DNA of 64,000 nucleotides from Pararhodobacter sp. CCB-MM2 (GCF_001691415.1 NZ_LRRR01000017.1:23246-87245); one strand, 5' to 3'. Counted from the stretch's first letter, positions 35,408-44,446 are shown. The notes: generated by a model from the letters alone, not told the origin. Program-made: numbers and translations.

Positions 35408-35872
35408 ATGGCCTATCGCGCCTGGGAGGTCGCCCTCGGCGCCGCAGTGATGCTCGTCGCTGCGGTGTTCGTCGTCTTCGCCCTGCGCTCGACCGGCGCG
35501 GCGCTGGGGAGCGCGGCCTCCTACGATCTGCAAGCCAGCTTCCGTTCGGCCGAAGGCGTCCGCCCCGGTACCGAAGTGCGTCTGGCCGGTGTAAAGATCG
35601 GCACCGTGACCGCGCTGACCCTCGATCCGCAGACCTTCCGCGCCATGCTGACACTTGGCGTCGATCAGGGCATCGAACTGCCCCTCGATTCGACGATCCA
35701 GGTTGCGCAGGAGGGGATCCTCGGTGGCACCTTCATCGAGATCCTGCCCGGCGGCGACATGGATAACCTGCAACCCGGCGACAGCTTCCAAGACACGCAA
35801 AGCGCGGTGAGCCTGATCACGCTGCTGCTGCGCGCCTTCACCGGCTCGGATGCCGCGGCGGATCCGCAATGA
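35408..35872 (+). CDS. mlaD: MlaD family phospholipid-transport substrate-binding protein
   Basis: A 154-residue single-pass inner-membrane protein with one MCE domain. The helix is about residues 8-26, and the domain has SFRSAEGVRPGTEVRLAGVK, then GTVTALTLDP and the GILGGTFIEILPGGD segment. MlaD forms a hexameric ring on the MlaFE ABC transporter that keeps outer-membrane lipid asymmetry. Here mlaE and mlaF are not adjacent. It overlaps the DUF2155-like gene by 4 bases (ATGA). Confidence 0.88.
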   Translation: MAYRAWEVALGAAVMLVAAVFVVFALRSTGAALGSAASYDLQASFRSAEGVRPGTEVRLAGVKIGTVTALTLDPQTFRAMLTLGVDQGIELPLDSTIQVAQEGILGGTFIEILPGGDMDNLQPGDSFQDTQSAVSLITLLLRAFTGSDAAADPQ

Positions 35873-36288
35873 TCCGGCGCGCGCTCCTCTCCGGCTTGGC
35901 CCTTTCCGCCGCTCTGATCGCCCCCGTCGCGGCGCAACAGGTCGACTGGCGCACCTTGGGCGAGGCCCTGCGCGACCAGCGTCCGATCACGCCTGAGATG
36001 TCGTCTGGGTCGGAGGCCGTTCTGCGCGCCTTGGACAAGGTCTCGGGCGAGGTCGACGACATCATGATCGCCGTCGGCGGCACGGTGAATTACGGCCGTC
36101 TCAGCATCAGCATGAGCGCCTGCCGCTTCCCGGCCGAGGACCCCGCGTCGGACGCTTTCGCCTTCCTGCAGATCACCGACACGCGCGGCGAAGAACAGGT
36201 GTTCCAAGGCTGGATGATCGCGTCCAGCCCGGCACTGAATGCCTTGGATCATCCGCGCTACGACGTCTGGGTCGTCAGCTGCAGTTGA
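35869..36288 (+). CDS. DUF2155-like secreted protein
   Basis: A 139-residue exported protein with signal peptide (RRALLSGLALSAALIAPVAA, cleavage near AAQQ). The VNYGRLSISMSACRFPAEDP segment with AFLQITD, then EQVFQGWMIASSPALNALDHPRYDVWVVSCS, matches what I recall of DUF2155, a periplasmic family found beside the NDUFA12 gene in alphaproteobacteria and unassigned biochemically. Two cysteines could form a disulfide. Its ATG lies within the stop of mlaD, so the genes are co-translated. Confidence 0.8.
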   Translation: MIRRALLSGLALSAALIAPVAAQQVDWRTLGEALRDQRPITPEMSSGSEAVLRALDKVSGEVDDIMIAVGGTVNYGRLSISMSACRFPAEDPASDAFAFLQITDTRGEEQVFQGWMIASSPALNALDHPRYDVWVVSCS

Positions 36289-36296
36289 GACGAGAA

Positions 36297-36315
36297 GGGG
36301 GCCTTGCGGGCCCCC
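36297..36315 (+). terminator. Hairpin after the DUF2155-like gene
   Basis: A 7-bp stem, GGGGGCC with GGCCCCC, around a TTGCG loop, located 9 bases after the stop. The T tract is poor, so its strength is uncertain. Confidence 0.5.
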
Positions 36316-36345
36316 TCGATCATTCCGGATATGTCGTTATGGCCG

Positions 36346-38124
36346 TCACAGGGGCGCGCAGGCGCGGGCCAGCCATTGACGGGCATCGGGCTTGACCTCA
36401 CTGGCCAGCTCGGTCTCGACCCAGGCGTGATAGCCGTCCAGCCAGGCGATTTCATCCGCGCTCAGCATCGAGGGCACGATCAGCCGCTTGTCGATCGGGC
36501 ACAGGGTGATCGTCTCGAAATCCAGCATCTTGCGATTGTCGCCCAAGGGGCCGGCCTCGCGCACGACGATCAGGTTCTCGATGCGGATGCCGAAGGCGCC
36601 GGGGCGGTAATAGCCGGGCTCGTTGGACAGGATCATGCCGGGCTGCAAGGGCAGGGTCGAGGCCCGGCTGATCCGGATCGGCCCCTCATGCACGCTGAGC
36701 GCCGCGCCCACGCCATGGCCGGTGCCGTGGTCGTAATCCTGACCGGCCAGCCACAGGGGATAGCGCGCCAGCGCATCCAGATGGCCGCCGGCGACGCCCT
36801 TGGGGAAGCGCGCGCGGCTGACGGCGATCATGCCCTTCAGCACGCGGGTATAGGCATCGCGACGCTCGGCATCGACCACGCCAACGGGGATCGTGCGAGT
36901 GATGTCAGTGGTGCCGTCCGGGTATTGCCCGCCCGAATCGAGCAGGAACAAATCGCCCGGCTGCAGCTTGCGGTTCGTCTCCTCGGTCACGCGGTAATGG
37001 ATCACCGCCGCGTTGGGCCCGGTCGACGAGATGGTGTCGAAGCTCAGGTCCATCAGCAGCCCGGTGGCCGAGCGGCATTCCTCCAGCTTCTTGGCCATGT
37101 CGATCTCGGTCAGCCCGTCGAGCGCATGGGCATCGAACCACGATAGGAATTCGATCAACGCGGCGCCGTCGCGGCGATGGGCGGCGCGCATGCCCTCCAG
37201 CTCGGCCTCGTTCTTGATCGCCTTGGCCATCAGACAGGGATCGGCGCCCGCGACGCCATCGGCGAGTGCGGACTTGACCGCGACGGGCGCAGTGGCCGGG
37301 TCGAAGCGCGTGGCCCCGTTCAGGGCGCGCAGGGCGTCGGGGAAGGCCGACACGGCGTGGCGGGTGACGCCGTCTTCTTCCGGGATCAGGCGGACCTTGT
37401 CCGGGTCGATGAACAGATCGAGCCGTGCATCATCGTGCAGCACGGCAAAGCCCTGCACGACCGGGTTGCGGATGATGTCGGACCCGCGCCAGTTCATCAG
37501 CCAGGCGAGGCTGTCGGCCAAGGTGATCACCGTGGCCGAGACGCCAGCCACCCGCAGCTCAGCCGCCAATTCCAGCCGCTTCTCGGCCCCGGTCTTGCCG
37601 GCGAGCGACATCGGATGCGGCCGCACCCGGCCCGAGGAGGGCGCGGGTTGGTTCGTCCAAGCGGCGTCGAGCGGGTTCTCGGCCTGCGGGGCCAGAGTGA
37701 TGCCGGTGCCCTTCAGCCCGCCCTCGATCCGGGCGATCTCGTCGGGGGTGTGCAGCCAAGGGTCGAAACCGATGACGGCATTCTTGGGGGCGTGTTCGGC
37801 CAGCCATTCCGCCGCGCCGACTTCCGGCCAGTCGACCGGCGTGAAATCCGACAATGCGACCTGATCCTTGACCTGCAACCGGTAGCGGCCATCGACGAAA
37901 ACCCCGGCGATTTCCGGCAGAACGACGCAGAACCCGGCCGAGCCGGTGAAGCCGGTCAGCCAGCTCAGTCGCTCATCATGCGCCGAGACATACTCGCCCT
38001 GATGTGCATCCGAACGGGGCACAAGGAACCCGGTCAGGCCGCGTTTCGACAGCTCGGCACGCAGTGCGGCGAGGCGGGGCGGACCATCCGAGGGGCGGGT
38101 CGTGGCGGTGAAAAGCTGGAACAT
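36346..38124 (-). CDS. Aminopeptidase P-like M24 metallopeptidase, long form
   Basis: A 592-residue three-domain creatinase/aminopeptidase P of the long (eukaryote-like) type. The N-terminal two domains (about 1-310) are of the creatinase-N kind (GFLVPRSDAHQGEYV and LTGFTGSAGFCVVL). The catalytic pita-bread domain has LLDSGGQYPDGTTDITRT (two Asp ligands), GTGHGVGAAL (His), SNEPGYYRPGAFGIRIEN (two Glu). It removes N-terminal residues before proline, in the cytoplasm. It begins 6 bases after the next upstream minus-strand gene ends. Confidence 0.92.
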   Translation of the reverse strand: MFQLFTATTRPSDGPPRLAALRAELSKRGLTGFLVPRSDAHQGEYVSAHDERLSWLTGFTGSAGFCVVLPEIAGVFVDGRYRLQVKDQVALSDFTPVDWPEVGAAEWLAEHAPKNAVIGFDPWLHTPDEIARIEGGLKGTGITLAPQAENPLDAAWTNQPAPSSGRVRPHPMSLAGKTGAEKRLELAAELRVAGVSATVITLADSLAWLMNWRGSDIIRNPVVQGFAVLHDDARLDLFIDPDKVRLIPEEDGVTRHAVSAFPDALRALNGATRFDPATAPVAVKSALADGVAGADPCLMAKAIKNEAELEGMRAAHRRDGAALIEFLSWFDAHALDGLTEIDMAKKLEECRSATGLLMDLSFDTISSTGPNAAVIHYRVTEETNRKLQPGDLFLLDSGGQYPDGTTDITRTIPVGVVDAERRDAYTRVLKGMIAVSRARFPKGVAGGHLDALARYPLWLAGQDYDHGTGHGVGAALSVHEGPIRISRASTLPLQPGMILSNEPGYYRPGAFGIRIENLIVVREAGPLGDNRKMLDFETITLCPIDKRLIVPSMLSADEIAWLDGYHAWVETELASEVKPDARQWLARACAPL

Positions 38125-38130
38125 CGGGCC

Positions 38131-39168
38131 TCACAGATCTTGCGGGTCGGGGCAGCCCAGCGTCTCGGCCTCGAAGGCCGTGCGCAGGCGGTCGAACAGG
38201 GGCGCGGTGACGAGGTCGCGGTAGCTGGCGATCTGGTCAGTGTATTGCGTGCTCAGCGCCTGCCGGTCGTCGCCCTCGGCGGCCTCGATGGCGCTTTGCA
38301 GGTCTCGCATCTGCCGGTTCACATCAAGCATCCCGCGGATCGCCTCGTGAAGGGCGGGGATGCCGTCGGGCTGAAGGACATCCGCCAGCGGGCTGGTCTC
38401 GGCGCTGATCTGATGGGTCAGGCAATCGAAATAGCGCGTCTGGCTCTGATCGAAGATCGCGACCATGGCCAGCGCGGTATCCGGCGCGCCGTCGGCCACG
38501 CGGGTGAAGGTCGCCACGGACGGCAGAGGCGTGTCCGCGGCGGGGCCGGGCAGCCGGTCCGAGGCCAGCACCAGCTGCGGGCCGCTGCGCAGGAATTGGC
38601 CGCCACCCTCGAACCGGTTGAGCATGGCGAGGACGTGCAGCTCATTGACGCGCCGGTACTGCAGGCGGGCGCCCGGGTAGCGGATCGGCTCGAACGGGTC
38701 GACCTGAAAGATCCCGCGCTCATCCATGTCGAGATGGGCTTCCGCGACCAGATTGGTGTGATGGCCCTCGGCGTCGAAGGGCACGGCATCGGCCGACACG
38801 CCATTGGGGGGCGGGTTCACCTTGTACCAATATTGGCGCAGGACCAGCGTGCCGGGTTCGGCGCCTTCGGTGATCTCCAACACCTCTTGCCCGGGGGTCA
38901 TTGCACCGGCGAAGGGCAGGGCGAGGTTGTCCCCCAGCCATGTGCCGATCACGGCCGAGGGCGTGGTGGCGGGCTCGGCCGATTGCACGGCCGGCAGGTC
39001 CAGCGTCAGGGCTTCCAGCAGCTGGGCGCGGCACGAGACATCGTCGTTGGGCGTGCCCACGGGATGGGCCTGAAGGGCGTCGAAATAGATCGTGCAGGGC
39101 GATGCCTGCGCGGCGCCCGCCGCGGCAGAGAGCGCGGCGAAGCTGAGGGACATCAGGGCGTTACGCAT
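38131..39168 (-). CDS. Secreted protein, function unknown
   Basis: A 345-residue exported protein. The signal peptide is MRNALMSLSFAALSAAAGAA, with cleavage near AQAS. Mature parts show CTIYFDALQAHPVGTPNDD, then VIGTWLGDNLALPFA, LVLRQYWYKVNPPPNG and a helical, charged C-terminal ~100 residues. I recognise no characterised domain; the GTWLGDN opening of the mature part recalls small beta-barrel proteins but is not decisive. I start at ATG 39168 because the signal peptide begins there; an ATG 78 bases upstream would precede it with Pro/Arg-rich sequence. It lies 43 bases after cobaltochelatase cobT and 6 bases before the M24 gene. Confidence 0.65.
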   Translation of the reverse strand: MRNALMSLSFAALSAAAGAAQASPCTIYFDALQAHPVGTPNDDVSCRAQLLEALTLDLPAVQSAEPATTPSAVIGTWLGDNLALPFAGAMTPGQEVLEITEGAEPGTLVLRQYWYKVNPPPNGVSADAVPFDAEGHHTNLVAEAHLDMDERGIFQVDPFEPIRYPGARLQYRRVNELHVLAMLNRFEGGGQFLRSGPQLVLASDRLPGPAADTPLPSVATFTRVADGAPDTALAMVAIFDQSQTRYFDCLTHQISAETSPLADVLQPDGIPALHEAIRGMLDVNRQMRDLQSAIEAAEGDDRQALSTQYTDQIASYRDLVTAPLFDRLRTAFEAETLGCPDPQDL

Positions 39169-39211
39169 CGGGCCTCGGCGGAAAGGGCGGGGGCTCGAGG
39201 CCCCCGGCAAG

Positions 39212-41089
39212 TCAGAAGCGGGCGACGTTGGCCATGCCCATGACACGGGCGCGGGCCCGCGGGTCGCTGTCGAACAGCGCTGCCAGTTGCTCGGTCATCG
39301 CGCCGGCCAGCTGTTCGACATCGGTGATGGTCACAGCGCGCTCATAGTAGCGCGTCACGTCATGGCCGATGCCGATGGCCAGCAATTCCACGGCCTTGCG
39401 CTTCTCGATCATGGCGATCACGTCGCGCAGGTGCTTCTCGAGGAAGTTGGCCGAGTTGACCGAGAGGGTCGAATCGTCCACCGGCGCGCCGTCCGAGATC
39501 ACCATGAGGATCTTGCGCTGCTCGCGCCGCGCCTGCATCCGGCGATGCGCCCATTCCAGCGCCTCGCCGTCGATGTTCTCCTTCAGCAGGCCTTCTTTCA
39601 TCATCAGCCCGAGGTTGTCGCGCACCCGCCGCCACGGCGCATCGGCGCTCTTGTAGACGATGTGGCGCAGGTCGTTCAGACGACCCGGCGATTGCTTGCG
39701 ACCCTCGGCCAGCCATTTCTCGCGGCTCTGGCCACCCTTCCAGGCGCGGGTGGTGAAGCCGAGGATCTCGACCTTCACCTGGCAGCGCTCCAGCGTGCGG
39801 GCCAGAACATCCGCGCAGATCGCCGCGATCGAGATCGGGCGGCCGCGCATCGAGCCGGAATTGTCCAGCAGCAATGTCACACAGGTATCGCGGAATTCGG
39901 TGTCCTTCTCCCATTTGAAGGACAGCGGCGTCGTCGGGTTGGCGACCACGCGGGCGAGGCGGCCGGCATCGAGGATGCCTTCCTCCTTGTCGAATTCCCA
40001 CGAACGGTTCTGCTGTGCCTGCAGGCGGCGCTGCAGCTTGTTCGCCAGCCGCGAGACGGCGCCTTTCAAGGGCTCCAGCTGTTGGTCGAGATAGGCGCGC
40101 AGGCGCTCCAGCTCGGCGGCTTCGGCCAGATCCTCGGCGAGGACCTCCTCGTCAAACTGGGTGGTGAAGACGGTGTAATTCGGGTCAGCATCCGAGAAAG
40201 GCTGTGGCGCGGGCGGCTCGGGCGGCGCCTCGGCCTGCGGCATCTCGGTTTCCTCGGACATCTCGTCCTCGGCCTGATCGTCCATGACCATTTCGGTCTC
40301 GGCCGATTCCTCGCGCGGGCCGTCGTCCGATTCCTCGGTCTGCTCCTGCTGCTGCTCTTCCTCGCCCTGCGCGTCGGGATTCTCGGGACCTTCGTCCTGT
40401 TCCTCCTCGGCGCCGTCCTCAGGATCGTCGCCCATGTCGTCGGGATCGTCGCCCAGCTGGTCGCCGTAGCCGAGGTCCGAGATCACCTTGCGCGCCAGAC
40501 GGGCAAAGGCCGACTGGTCGGACAGGACGTCGTCCAGACCTTCCAGCGTGCCCGAGGTCTGCTCGTCGAAGAAGCCGCGCCACATATCGGCGACGGTATC
40601 GGCGCCCTTGGGCAACGGACGACCCGAGGCCATCTCACGGATCAGATAGCCCGCCGCGACCGAGAGCGGTGCCTCGGCCTGACTGCGGATCTGGCTATAG
40701 CCTTTGCGGTCGGCCTCATGGGCGATGCGGGCGTCAATGTTCGACGCCGTGCCGGGCATGTGACGGGCGCCGACGGCCTCGCAGCGGGCGGTTTCCATCG
40801 CCTCGTAGAGGTCGCGTGCCATCTGGCCCTGCGGCATGTAGCGGCCATGCACGCCCTCGTCATGATAGCGCCGCTTCATGGCGAAGCTGTCGGCGGTGCC
40901 GCGCGCCAGCAACACCTCGTCACGGGTCATCCGGCGGGTGACCTGCGGCAGGCGCATCGTGTCCTTCGTCATGCCCGGCGGGTCGACGGTGAAGCTGACC
41001 GCCATTTCGGCATCGTCGGCCAGCGTGCGCGTCGCCTCGGTCAGCGCTTTCTTGAAGGGATCGGCGGGGTTGTCGGGGGGCTTCTGCAT
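39212..41089 (-). CDS. cobT: Aerobic cobaltochelatase, CobT subunit
   Basis: A 625-residue subunit of the CobN-CobS-CobT complex that inserts cobalt into hydrogenobyrinic acid a,c-diamide in the aerobic B12 pathway. A long acidic linker (residues about 213-298, mostly Asp/Glu/Gln) leads to a C-terminal von Willebrand-type domain with MIDAS motif DNSGSM (409-414), then the [11 protein letters not shown] segment and [15 protein letters not shown]. Together with the AAA+ CobS it works like the BchI/BchD pair of Mg-chelatase. The cobS gene lies 3.9 kb upstream on the same strand, with unrelated genes between. It must not be confused with the phosphoribosyltransferase CobT at 6.7 kb. Confidence 0.95.
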   Translation of the reverse strand: MQKPPDNPADPFKKALTEATRTLADDAEMAVSFTVDPPGMTKDTMRLPQVTRRMTRDEVLLARGTADSFAMKRRYHDEGVHGRYMPQGQMARDLYEAMETARCEAVGARHMPGTASNIDARIAHEADRKGYSQIRSQAEAPLSVAAGYLIREMASGRPLPKGADTVADMWRGFFDEQTSGTLEGLDDVLSDQSAFARLARKVISDLGYGDQLGDDPDDMGDDPEDGAEEEQDEGPENPDAQGEEEQQQEQTEESDDGPREESAETEMVMDDQAEDEMSEETEMPQAEAPPEPPAPQPFSDADPNYTVFTTQFDEEVLAEDLAEAAELERLRAYLDQQLEPLKGAVSRLANKLQRRLQAQQNRSWEFDKEEGILDAGRLARVVANPTTPLSFKWEKDTEFRDTCVTLLLDNSGSMRGRPISIAAICADVLARTLERCQVKVEILGFTTRAWKGGQSREKWLAEGRKQSPGRLNDLRHIVYKSADAPWRRVRDNLGLMMKEGLLKENIDGEALEWAHRRMQARREQRKILMVISDGAPVDDSTLSVNSANFLEKHLRDVIAMIEKRKAVELLAIGIGHDVTRYYERAVTITDVEQLAGAMTEQLAALFDSDPRARARVMGMANVARF

Positions 41090-41206
41090 CGTCAGCGGCG
41101 GCCGTTCAGGAACTGGAGCGGGCCTGCGCGCTCACGCGCGCGACCCCGTTGCCACCGGGAAATCACCCCCGGCGCATGGGAACAAGGGGGCAGGCCCAGA
41201 TACCGC

Positions 41207-41806
41207 TTACTCGAAGGCGGGCGCGCAGGCCTCGGGGCGGTAATCCATCGTCAATTGGGCGAGCGGAAAGGCCCTGTCGGCCCCGGTCCCTTCGCGTCGA
41301 TAGGGCGGGGTTGGCCCCTCGGGGTCGACGTCCAGCACATAGCGGCCCGTGAGCAGATTGACCGAGCACGAGCCCGAGTGATCCACGTCGATCCGGTCGT
41401 AGGTGTCGTAGTCATAGCCGGCGACGAGGTATTCCCCATTTCGATAGGCGATCGTCAGCAATTGGTGCCACGGATTGCGCCCGATGGCAGTCTGCTGGGT
41501 CAGCACGGCGAAGCTGCTGTCGCTGCGGGGCTCGAACGAGGGCAGGGTGCCGGCCAAGGTTCCCGACCAGAAGACATCAGTCAGGGTGATGCCGGGCTGC
41601 AACCCGCCGATGGCATCGCCGTGGTACAGGGTGAAGACCGTGCCGCCCTCGTCGTCGACAGTGATCGTGGCCGCGTCGAATTGCTGGTCCGCGTCCCAGT
41701 CGCCCGAGAGCGCCGCCACAAGTCGAGGCCCCTCTGCCAAGGCCGGCGAGGCCGCGATAAGGGCGGACAAAAGAACTAGGGCGGGGCGCAGGGACAAGGG
41801 GCTCAT
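41207..41806 (-). CDS. Secreted protein, function unknown
   Basis: A 199-residue exported protein with signal peptide (LRPALVLLSALIAASPALAE). The mature part starts LVAALSGDWDADQQFDAATI, like repeats of calcium-binding EF-hand/VCBS-type proteins (DxDxDxxxD), and has further acidic stretches (AGYDYDTYDRIDVDHSGS). Two cysteines near GSCSV and EACAP may pair. No family is named with confidence. It lies 117 bases upstream of cobaltochelatase cobT on the same strand; co-transcription is possible. Confidence 0.62.
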   Translation of the reverse strand: MSPLSLRPALVLLSALIAASPALAEGPRLVAALSGDWDADQQFDAATITVDDEGGTVFTLYHGDAIGGLQPGITLTDVFWSGTLAGTLPSFEPRSDSSFAVLTQQTAIGRNPWHQLLTIAYRNGEYLVAGYDYDTYDRIDVDHSGSCSVNLLTGRYVLDVDPEGPTPPYRREGTGADRAFPLAQLTMDYRPEACAPAFE

Positions 41807-41967
41807 GCGTCAAGGATGCGGCCGAAAAGGCCAGTGTGACAAGGGCCTCGCGCGCCCCTCACGCAAACGCGCACAGAGCTTGTGCGACCTTGTGGACATG
41901 ACAAGTCACGCCGAAACCCCGATGTCTGTCACCAGCGAACACACAGCAGACTGACAGGAGACCCGAC

Positions 41968-42555
41968 ATGTCCGCGAAACCCCGTATTGCCGTTATCATC
42001 AGCTCGACCCGTGACTCGCGCTTCGGCGCTGTGCCCGCCCAGTGGATCGCCGACCGCGCCGCCGCCCGTGGCGACTGGGACGTCGAACTGGTCGATCTGA
42101 AAGACTACGACCTGCCGCTCTTCAACGAGATGGCCTCGAACGCCTGGATGCCCTCGGCCGACCCGAAAGCCGTCGCCTGGCAGGAAAAGATCGTCTCGTT
42201 CGACGGCTACATCTTCGTGCTGGCCGAGTACAACCGCTCGATCACCGGCGCGCTGAAGAACGCCCTCGATCAGGCCTATGTCGACTGGAACAAGAAAGCC
42301 TTCGGCATCGTCGGCTACGGTGCGCTGGGTGCCTCGCGTGCCGCCGAGCACATGCGCACCATCGGCATCGAGCTGCAGATGGTCTCGACCCGTTCGGCCG
42401 TGCACATTGCTGGCGCTGACTTCTTCACCGTGCACCCGCTGGGCGGCAACCCGCAGCCGATCTCGGCCATCGAAGGCACCATCGGCGCCTCGGCCGACGC
42501 GATGCTGGGCGAGCTGGACTGGTGGACCCGCGCGACCATGGCGGCCCGCGGCTGA
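41968..42555 (+). CDS. NAD(P)H-dependent FMN reductase family protein, copy 1
   Basis: A 195-residue flavodoxin-fold quinone/azo or FMN reductase. The flavin-phosphate loop is VIISSTRDSRFGAVPAQWI, and FVLAEYNRSITGALKNALDQ holds the second FMN-contacting loop. A conserved GYGALGASRAAEHMR follows. It probably reduces quinones, azo dyes or FMN with NADPH in the cytoplasm, a detoxification role. A paralogue lies 0.6 kb downstream, with an HxlR-type regulator between them. ATG 41968 has AGGAGA upstream. It is followed by a terminator. Confidence 0.85.
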   Translation: MSAKPRIAVIISSTRDSRFGAVPAQWIADRAAARGDWDVELVDLKDYDLPLFNEMASNAWMPSADPKAVAWQEKIVSFDGYIFVLAEYNRSITGALKNALDQAYVDWNKKAFGIVGYGALGASRAAEHMRTIGIELQMVSTRSAVHIAGADFFTVHPLGGNPQPISAIEGTIGASADAMLGELDWWTRATMAARG

Positions 42556-42590
42556 TCCGACCGAAATTCGGCAGTGTCGTAACCAGTATC

Positions 42591-42617
42591 AGGCGGTCCC
42601 GTTGGGGCCGCCTTTTT
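42591..42617 (+). terminator. Terminator of FMN reductase copy 1
   Basis: A 9-bp stem (42592-42600 with 42604-42612, one G-T pair) around GTT, followed by five T (42613-42617). It ends exactly where the convergent HxlR-type gene stops. Confidence 0.8.
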
Positions 42618-43049
42618 CTATCCCAGCGTCTGCCACGGCTGTGCGCCGCCGGTCTCGGCCAGATCAAAGCGCATCCGCGCGGCCTCGATCCGGCCGGCAT
42701 TGGCCCCGGCCCATGCCCCCAGCGCCATCAGCGGCACCCGCAGATCGCGGCCAAGATCGGTCAGGGCGTAATCAACCCGCGGCGGGCGCGTCGGCGTCAC
42801 CGAGCGGTCGACCAGCCCGTCCCGCTCCAAGGCGCGCAGGGTCGAGGTCAGCATCTTCTTGGAAATGTTGCCGATCTCGCGCTCGATCTCCGAGAAGCGG
42901 CGGCTGCCTTGGCTCAGCGTGACGATCACCATCACCGTCCATTTGTCCCCGATCCGGGACAGGACATCGCTGACGGTCATGCAGGCCGAGGCCTGATGCA
43001 GGATGACCCCTTCCTGTTCCGAGGGCACCGGCGGGAGTTCTGGTTTCAT
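42618..43049 (-). CDS. HxlR family transcriptional regulator
   Basis: A 143-residue winged-helix regulator of the HxlR/DUF24 family. SACMTVSDVLSRIGDKWTVM opens the domain, and RRFSEIEREIGNISKKMLTS is the recognition region, followed by LERDGLVDR and PRVDYALTDLGR. C23 next to the N-terminus of the first helix is the redox-sensing cysteine position of family members such as YodB and HypR, which sense quinones, diamide or hypochlorite. It is divergent from FMN reductase copy 2 and convergent with copy 1, so it probably controls the reductases. Confidence 0.9.
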   Translation of the reverse strand: MKPELPPVPSEQEGVILHQASACMTVSDVLSRIGDKWTVMVIVTLSQGSRRFSEIEREIGNISKKMLTSTLRALERDGLVDRSVTPTRPPRVDYALTDLGRDLRVPLMALGAWAGANAGRIEAARMRFDLAETGGAQPWQTLG

Positions 43050-43097
43050 ATCCGTGCCTTCTTGTCTTTGGATCGGATCGGTTTCACATCGTGCTCA

Positions 43098-43114
43098 GGT
43101 TACCATTCGTAACC
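43098..43114. promoter_or_regulatory. Palindromic operator for the HxlR-type regulator
   Basis: GGTTAC-CATTC-GTAACC is a perfect 6-5-6 inverted repeat in the 97-base gap between the divergent HxlR-type gene and FMN reductase copy 2. Size and symmetry fit a dimeric winged-helix regulator that represses both genes. Confidence 0.62.
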
Positions 43115-43146
43115 ACGGCACACAAGGAAACCTGAAGGAAACCACC

Positions 43147-43749
43147 ATGTCCAAGCCCCGCATCGCCATCGTGATCGGCACGACCCGTCCCACCCGTTTT
43201 GCCGACAAGCCGGCGCAATACCTGCTGGCCGAGGCGCAGAAGCGCGATGACCTGACCGCCGAGATCCTTGATCTGCGCGATTTCGACCTGCCGTTCTTCG
43301 CCGAGATGGCATCCGAGGCGTGGATGCCCTCGCAATCGGACGCCGCGCAGAAATGGCAGCAAGCGGTGGCCGGGTTCGACGGCTTCATCTTCCTCGTGGC
43401 CGAGTACAACCACTCGATCACCGGCGTGCTGAAGAATGCGCTCGATCAGGCCTACAAGGGTTGGACGCGCAAGCCCTTCTCGGCCTTCGGCTATGGCGGT
43501 GTGGGTGCGGCCCGGGCGGTCGAGCATCTGCGCACGATCGGGGTAGAGTTGCAGATGGCGCCGGTGAAAAGCGCGATCCACCTCGCGGGGGGCGAGTTCA
43601 TCAAGGTGCATCCGATGGGCCAGAACGCGGAGATGGACGCCGTGGCCGAAGTGCTGGCGCCGTCGGTGAAGGCGACCTTCGACGATCTCGTCTGGTGGTC
43701 GAACGCCCTGAGCCCGGCGCGCGCAGCGACGCTGGCGGCGGCCGCCTGA
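43147..43749 (+). CDS. NAD(P)H-dependent FMN reductase family protein, copy 2
   Basis: A 200-residue paralogue of the protein at 41968 with the same landmarks: VIGTTRPTRFADKPAQYLL, FLVAEYNHSITGVLKNALDQ, and GYGGVGAARAVEHLRTIGVE. By eye roughly half the residues are identical to copy 1. It likely reduces quinones or flavins with NADPH. ATG 43147 has AAGGAAACC upstream. It starts just past the operator of the HxlR-type gene, and its TGA abuts the stop of the convergent racemase-like gene (TGATCA at 43747-43752). Confidence 0.86.
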   Translation: MSKPRIAIVIGTTRPTRFADKPAQYLLAEAQKRDDLTAEILDLRDFDLPFFAEMASEAWMPSQSDAAQKWQQAVAGFDGFIFLVAEYNHSITGVLKNALDQAYKGWTRKPFSAFGYGGVGAARAVEHLRTIGVELQMAPVKSAIHLAGGEFIKVHPMGQNAEMDAVAEVLAPSVKATFDDLVWWSNALSPARAATLAAAA

Positions 43750-44427
43750 TCAGAGCGTGGCGCGGTCGGTGGCGAGATCCGCCAGCCGCGCCACATGCAC
43801 GTCGAGCGCGTCGATCACCCGATAGCCCGGCGATTGGCCGTCGAAGGCGAGGTTGAGGTCGGTGCCGGCCAGCACCACGGCCTCGGCCCCCTTGTCGATC
43901 AGCTGCTGCCCGGCCTGAAGGAAGGTCGTGCGGGCCTCAGCCGGGCAGATACCGGCGACGGCCACGTCCTGATAGAGTTGACCCAGCTCGTCGATCCGGT
44001 CGTCCAACGCCAGCGCCTTGGTGCGAGTGAGTTGCCCATAGAGCCCGGTGCGCATCACCACCCGCGTGCCCAGAAGCCCCACGGCGCCGATGCCCTCGGC
44101 GGCGAAGAAGTCATCCAACGGCGCGACGGCCGAGACGAGGGGCAGGGGGCTCAGCGCCTCGGTTTCCTCGAAGCAGAAATGCCCGCCGAGCGAGGTGATC
44201 GCCGCGCAATCGCAGCCCGCCGCCTTCAGCCGGTGCAGCAGCGGCGCATATTCCACCGCCTGCTCGGCCCGCAGATCAGCGAGGTTGTTGCGAATGAGCG
44301 TCTGGATATCGGCCTGCACGATCGTCAGGTCGAGCCGCTTGCCGGTCTTCGCCACCGCGGCGCAGAGGCGCTGGTAATAGACCACCGTCGCCGCCGCGCC
44401 GATGCCGCCGATCAGACCGATATGCAT
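43750..44427 (-). CDS. Aspartate/glutamate racemase-like protein lacking the catalytic cysteines
   Basis: A 225-residue member of the Asp/Glu/hydantoin racemase superfamily. The N-terminus MHIGLIGGIGAAATVVYYQRL is typical. Racemases of this fold use two cysteines, in CNT-like and GCTE-like loops. Here the first loop reads AITSLGGHFC, with Thr78/Ser79 at the expected site, and the second reads AGTDL, with Thr189. YgeA of E. coli also lacks one Cys, but losing both suggests a changed reaction or loss of activity. It is convergent with FMN reductase copy 2. Confidence 0.78.
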   Translation of the reverse strand: MHIGLIGGIGAAATVVYYQRLCAAVAKTGKRLDLTIVQADIQTLIRNNLADLRAEQAVEYAPLLHRLKAAGCDCAAITSLGGHFCFEETEALSPLPLVSAVAPLDDFFAAEGIGAVGLLGTRVVMRTGLYGQLTRTKALALDDRIDELGQLYQDVAVAGICPAEARTTFLQAGQQLIDKGAEAVVLAGTDLNLAFDGQSPGYRVIDALDVHVARLADLATDRATL

Positions 44428-44446
44428 GGGTCCCCCTTGGGGCCGC

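Noticed and set aside
39092..41779. Plus-strand frame of about 895 codons opposite cobaltochelatase cobT
   Set aside because: Shadow of the CobT gene and its neighbours; no domain, and the acidic linker of CobT gives the odd Leu/Phe-rich stretch on the other strand.
41885..41902. CTTGT-N7-ACAAG repeat upstream of FMN reductase copy 1 as operator
   Set aside because: Arms are only five bases and do not resemble the GGTTAC palindrome of copy 2; too weak to list as a site.
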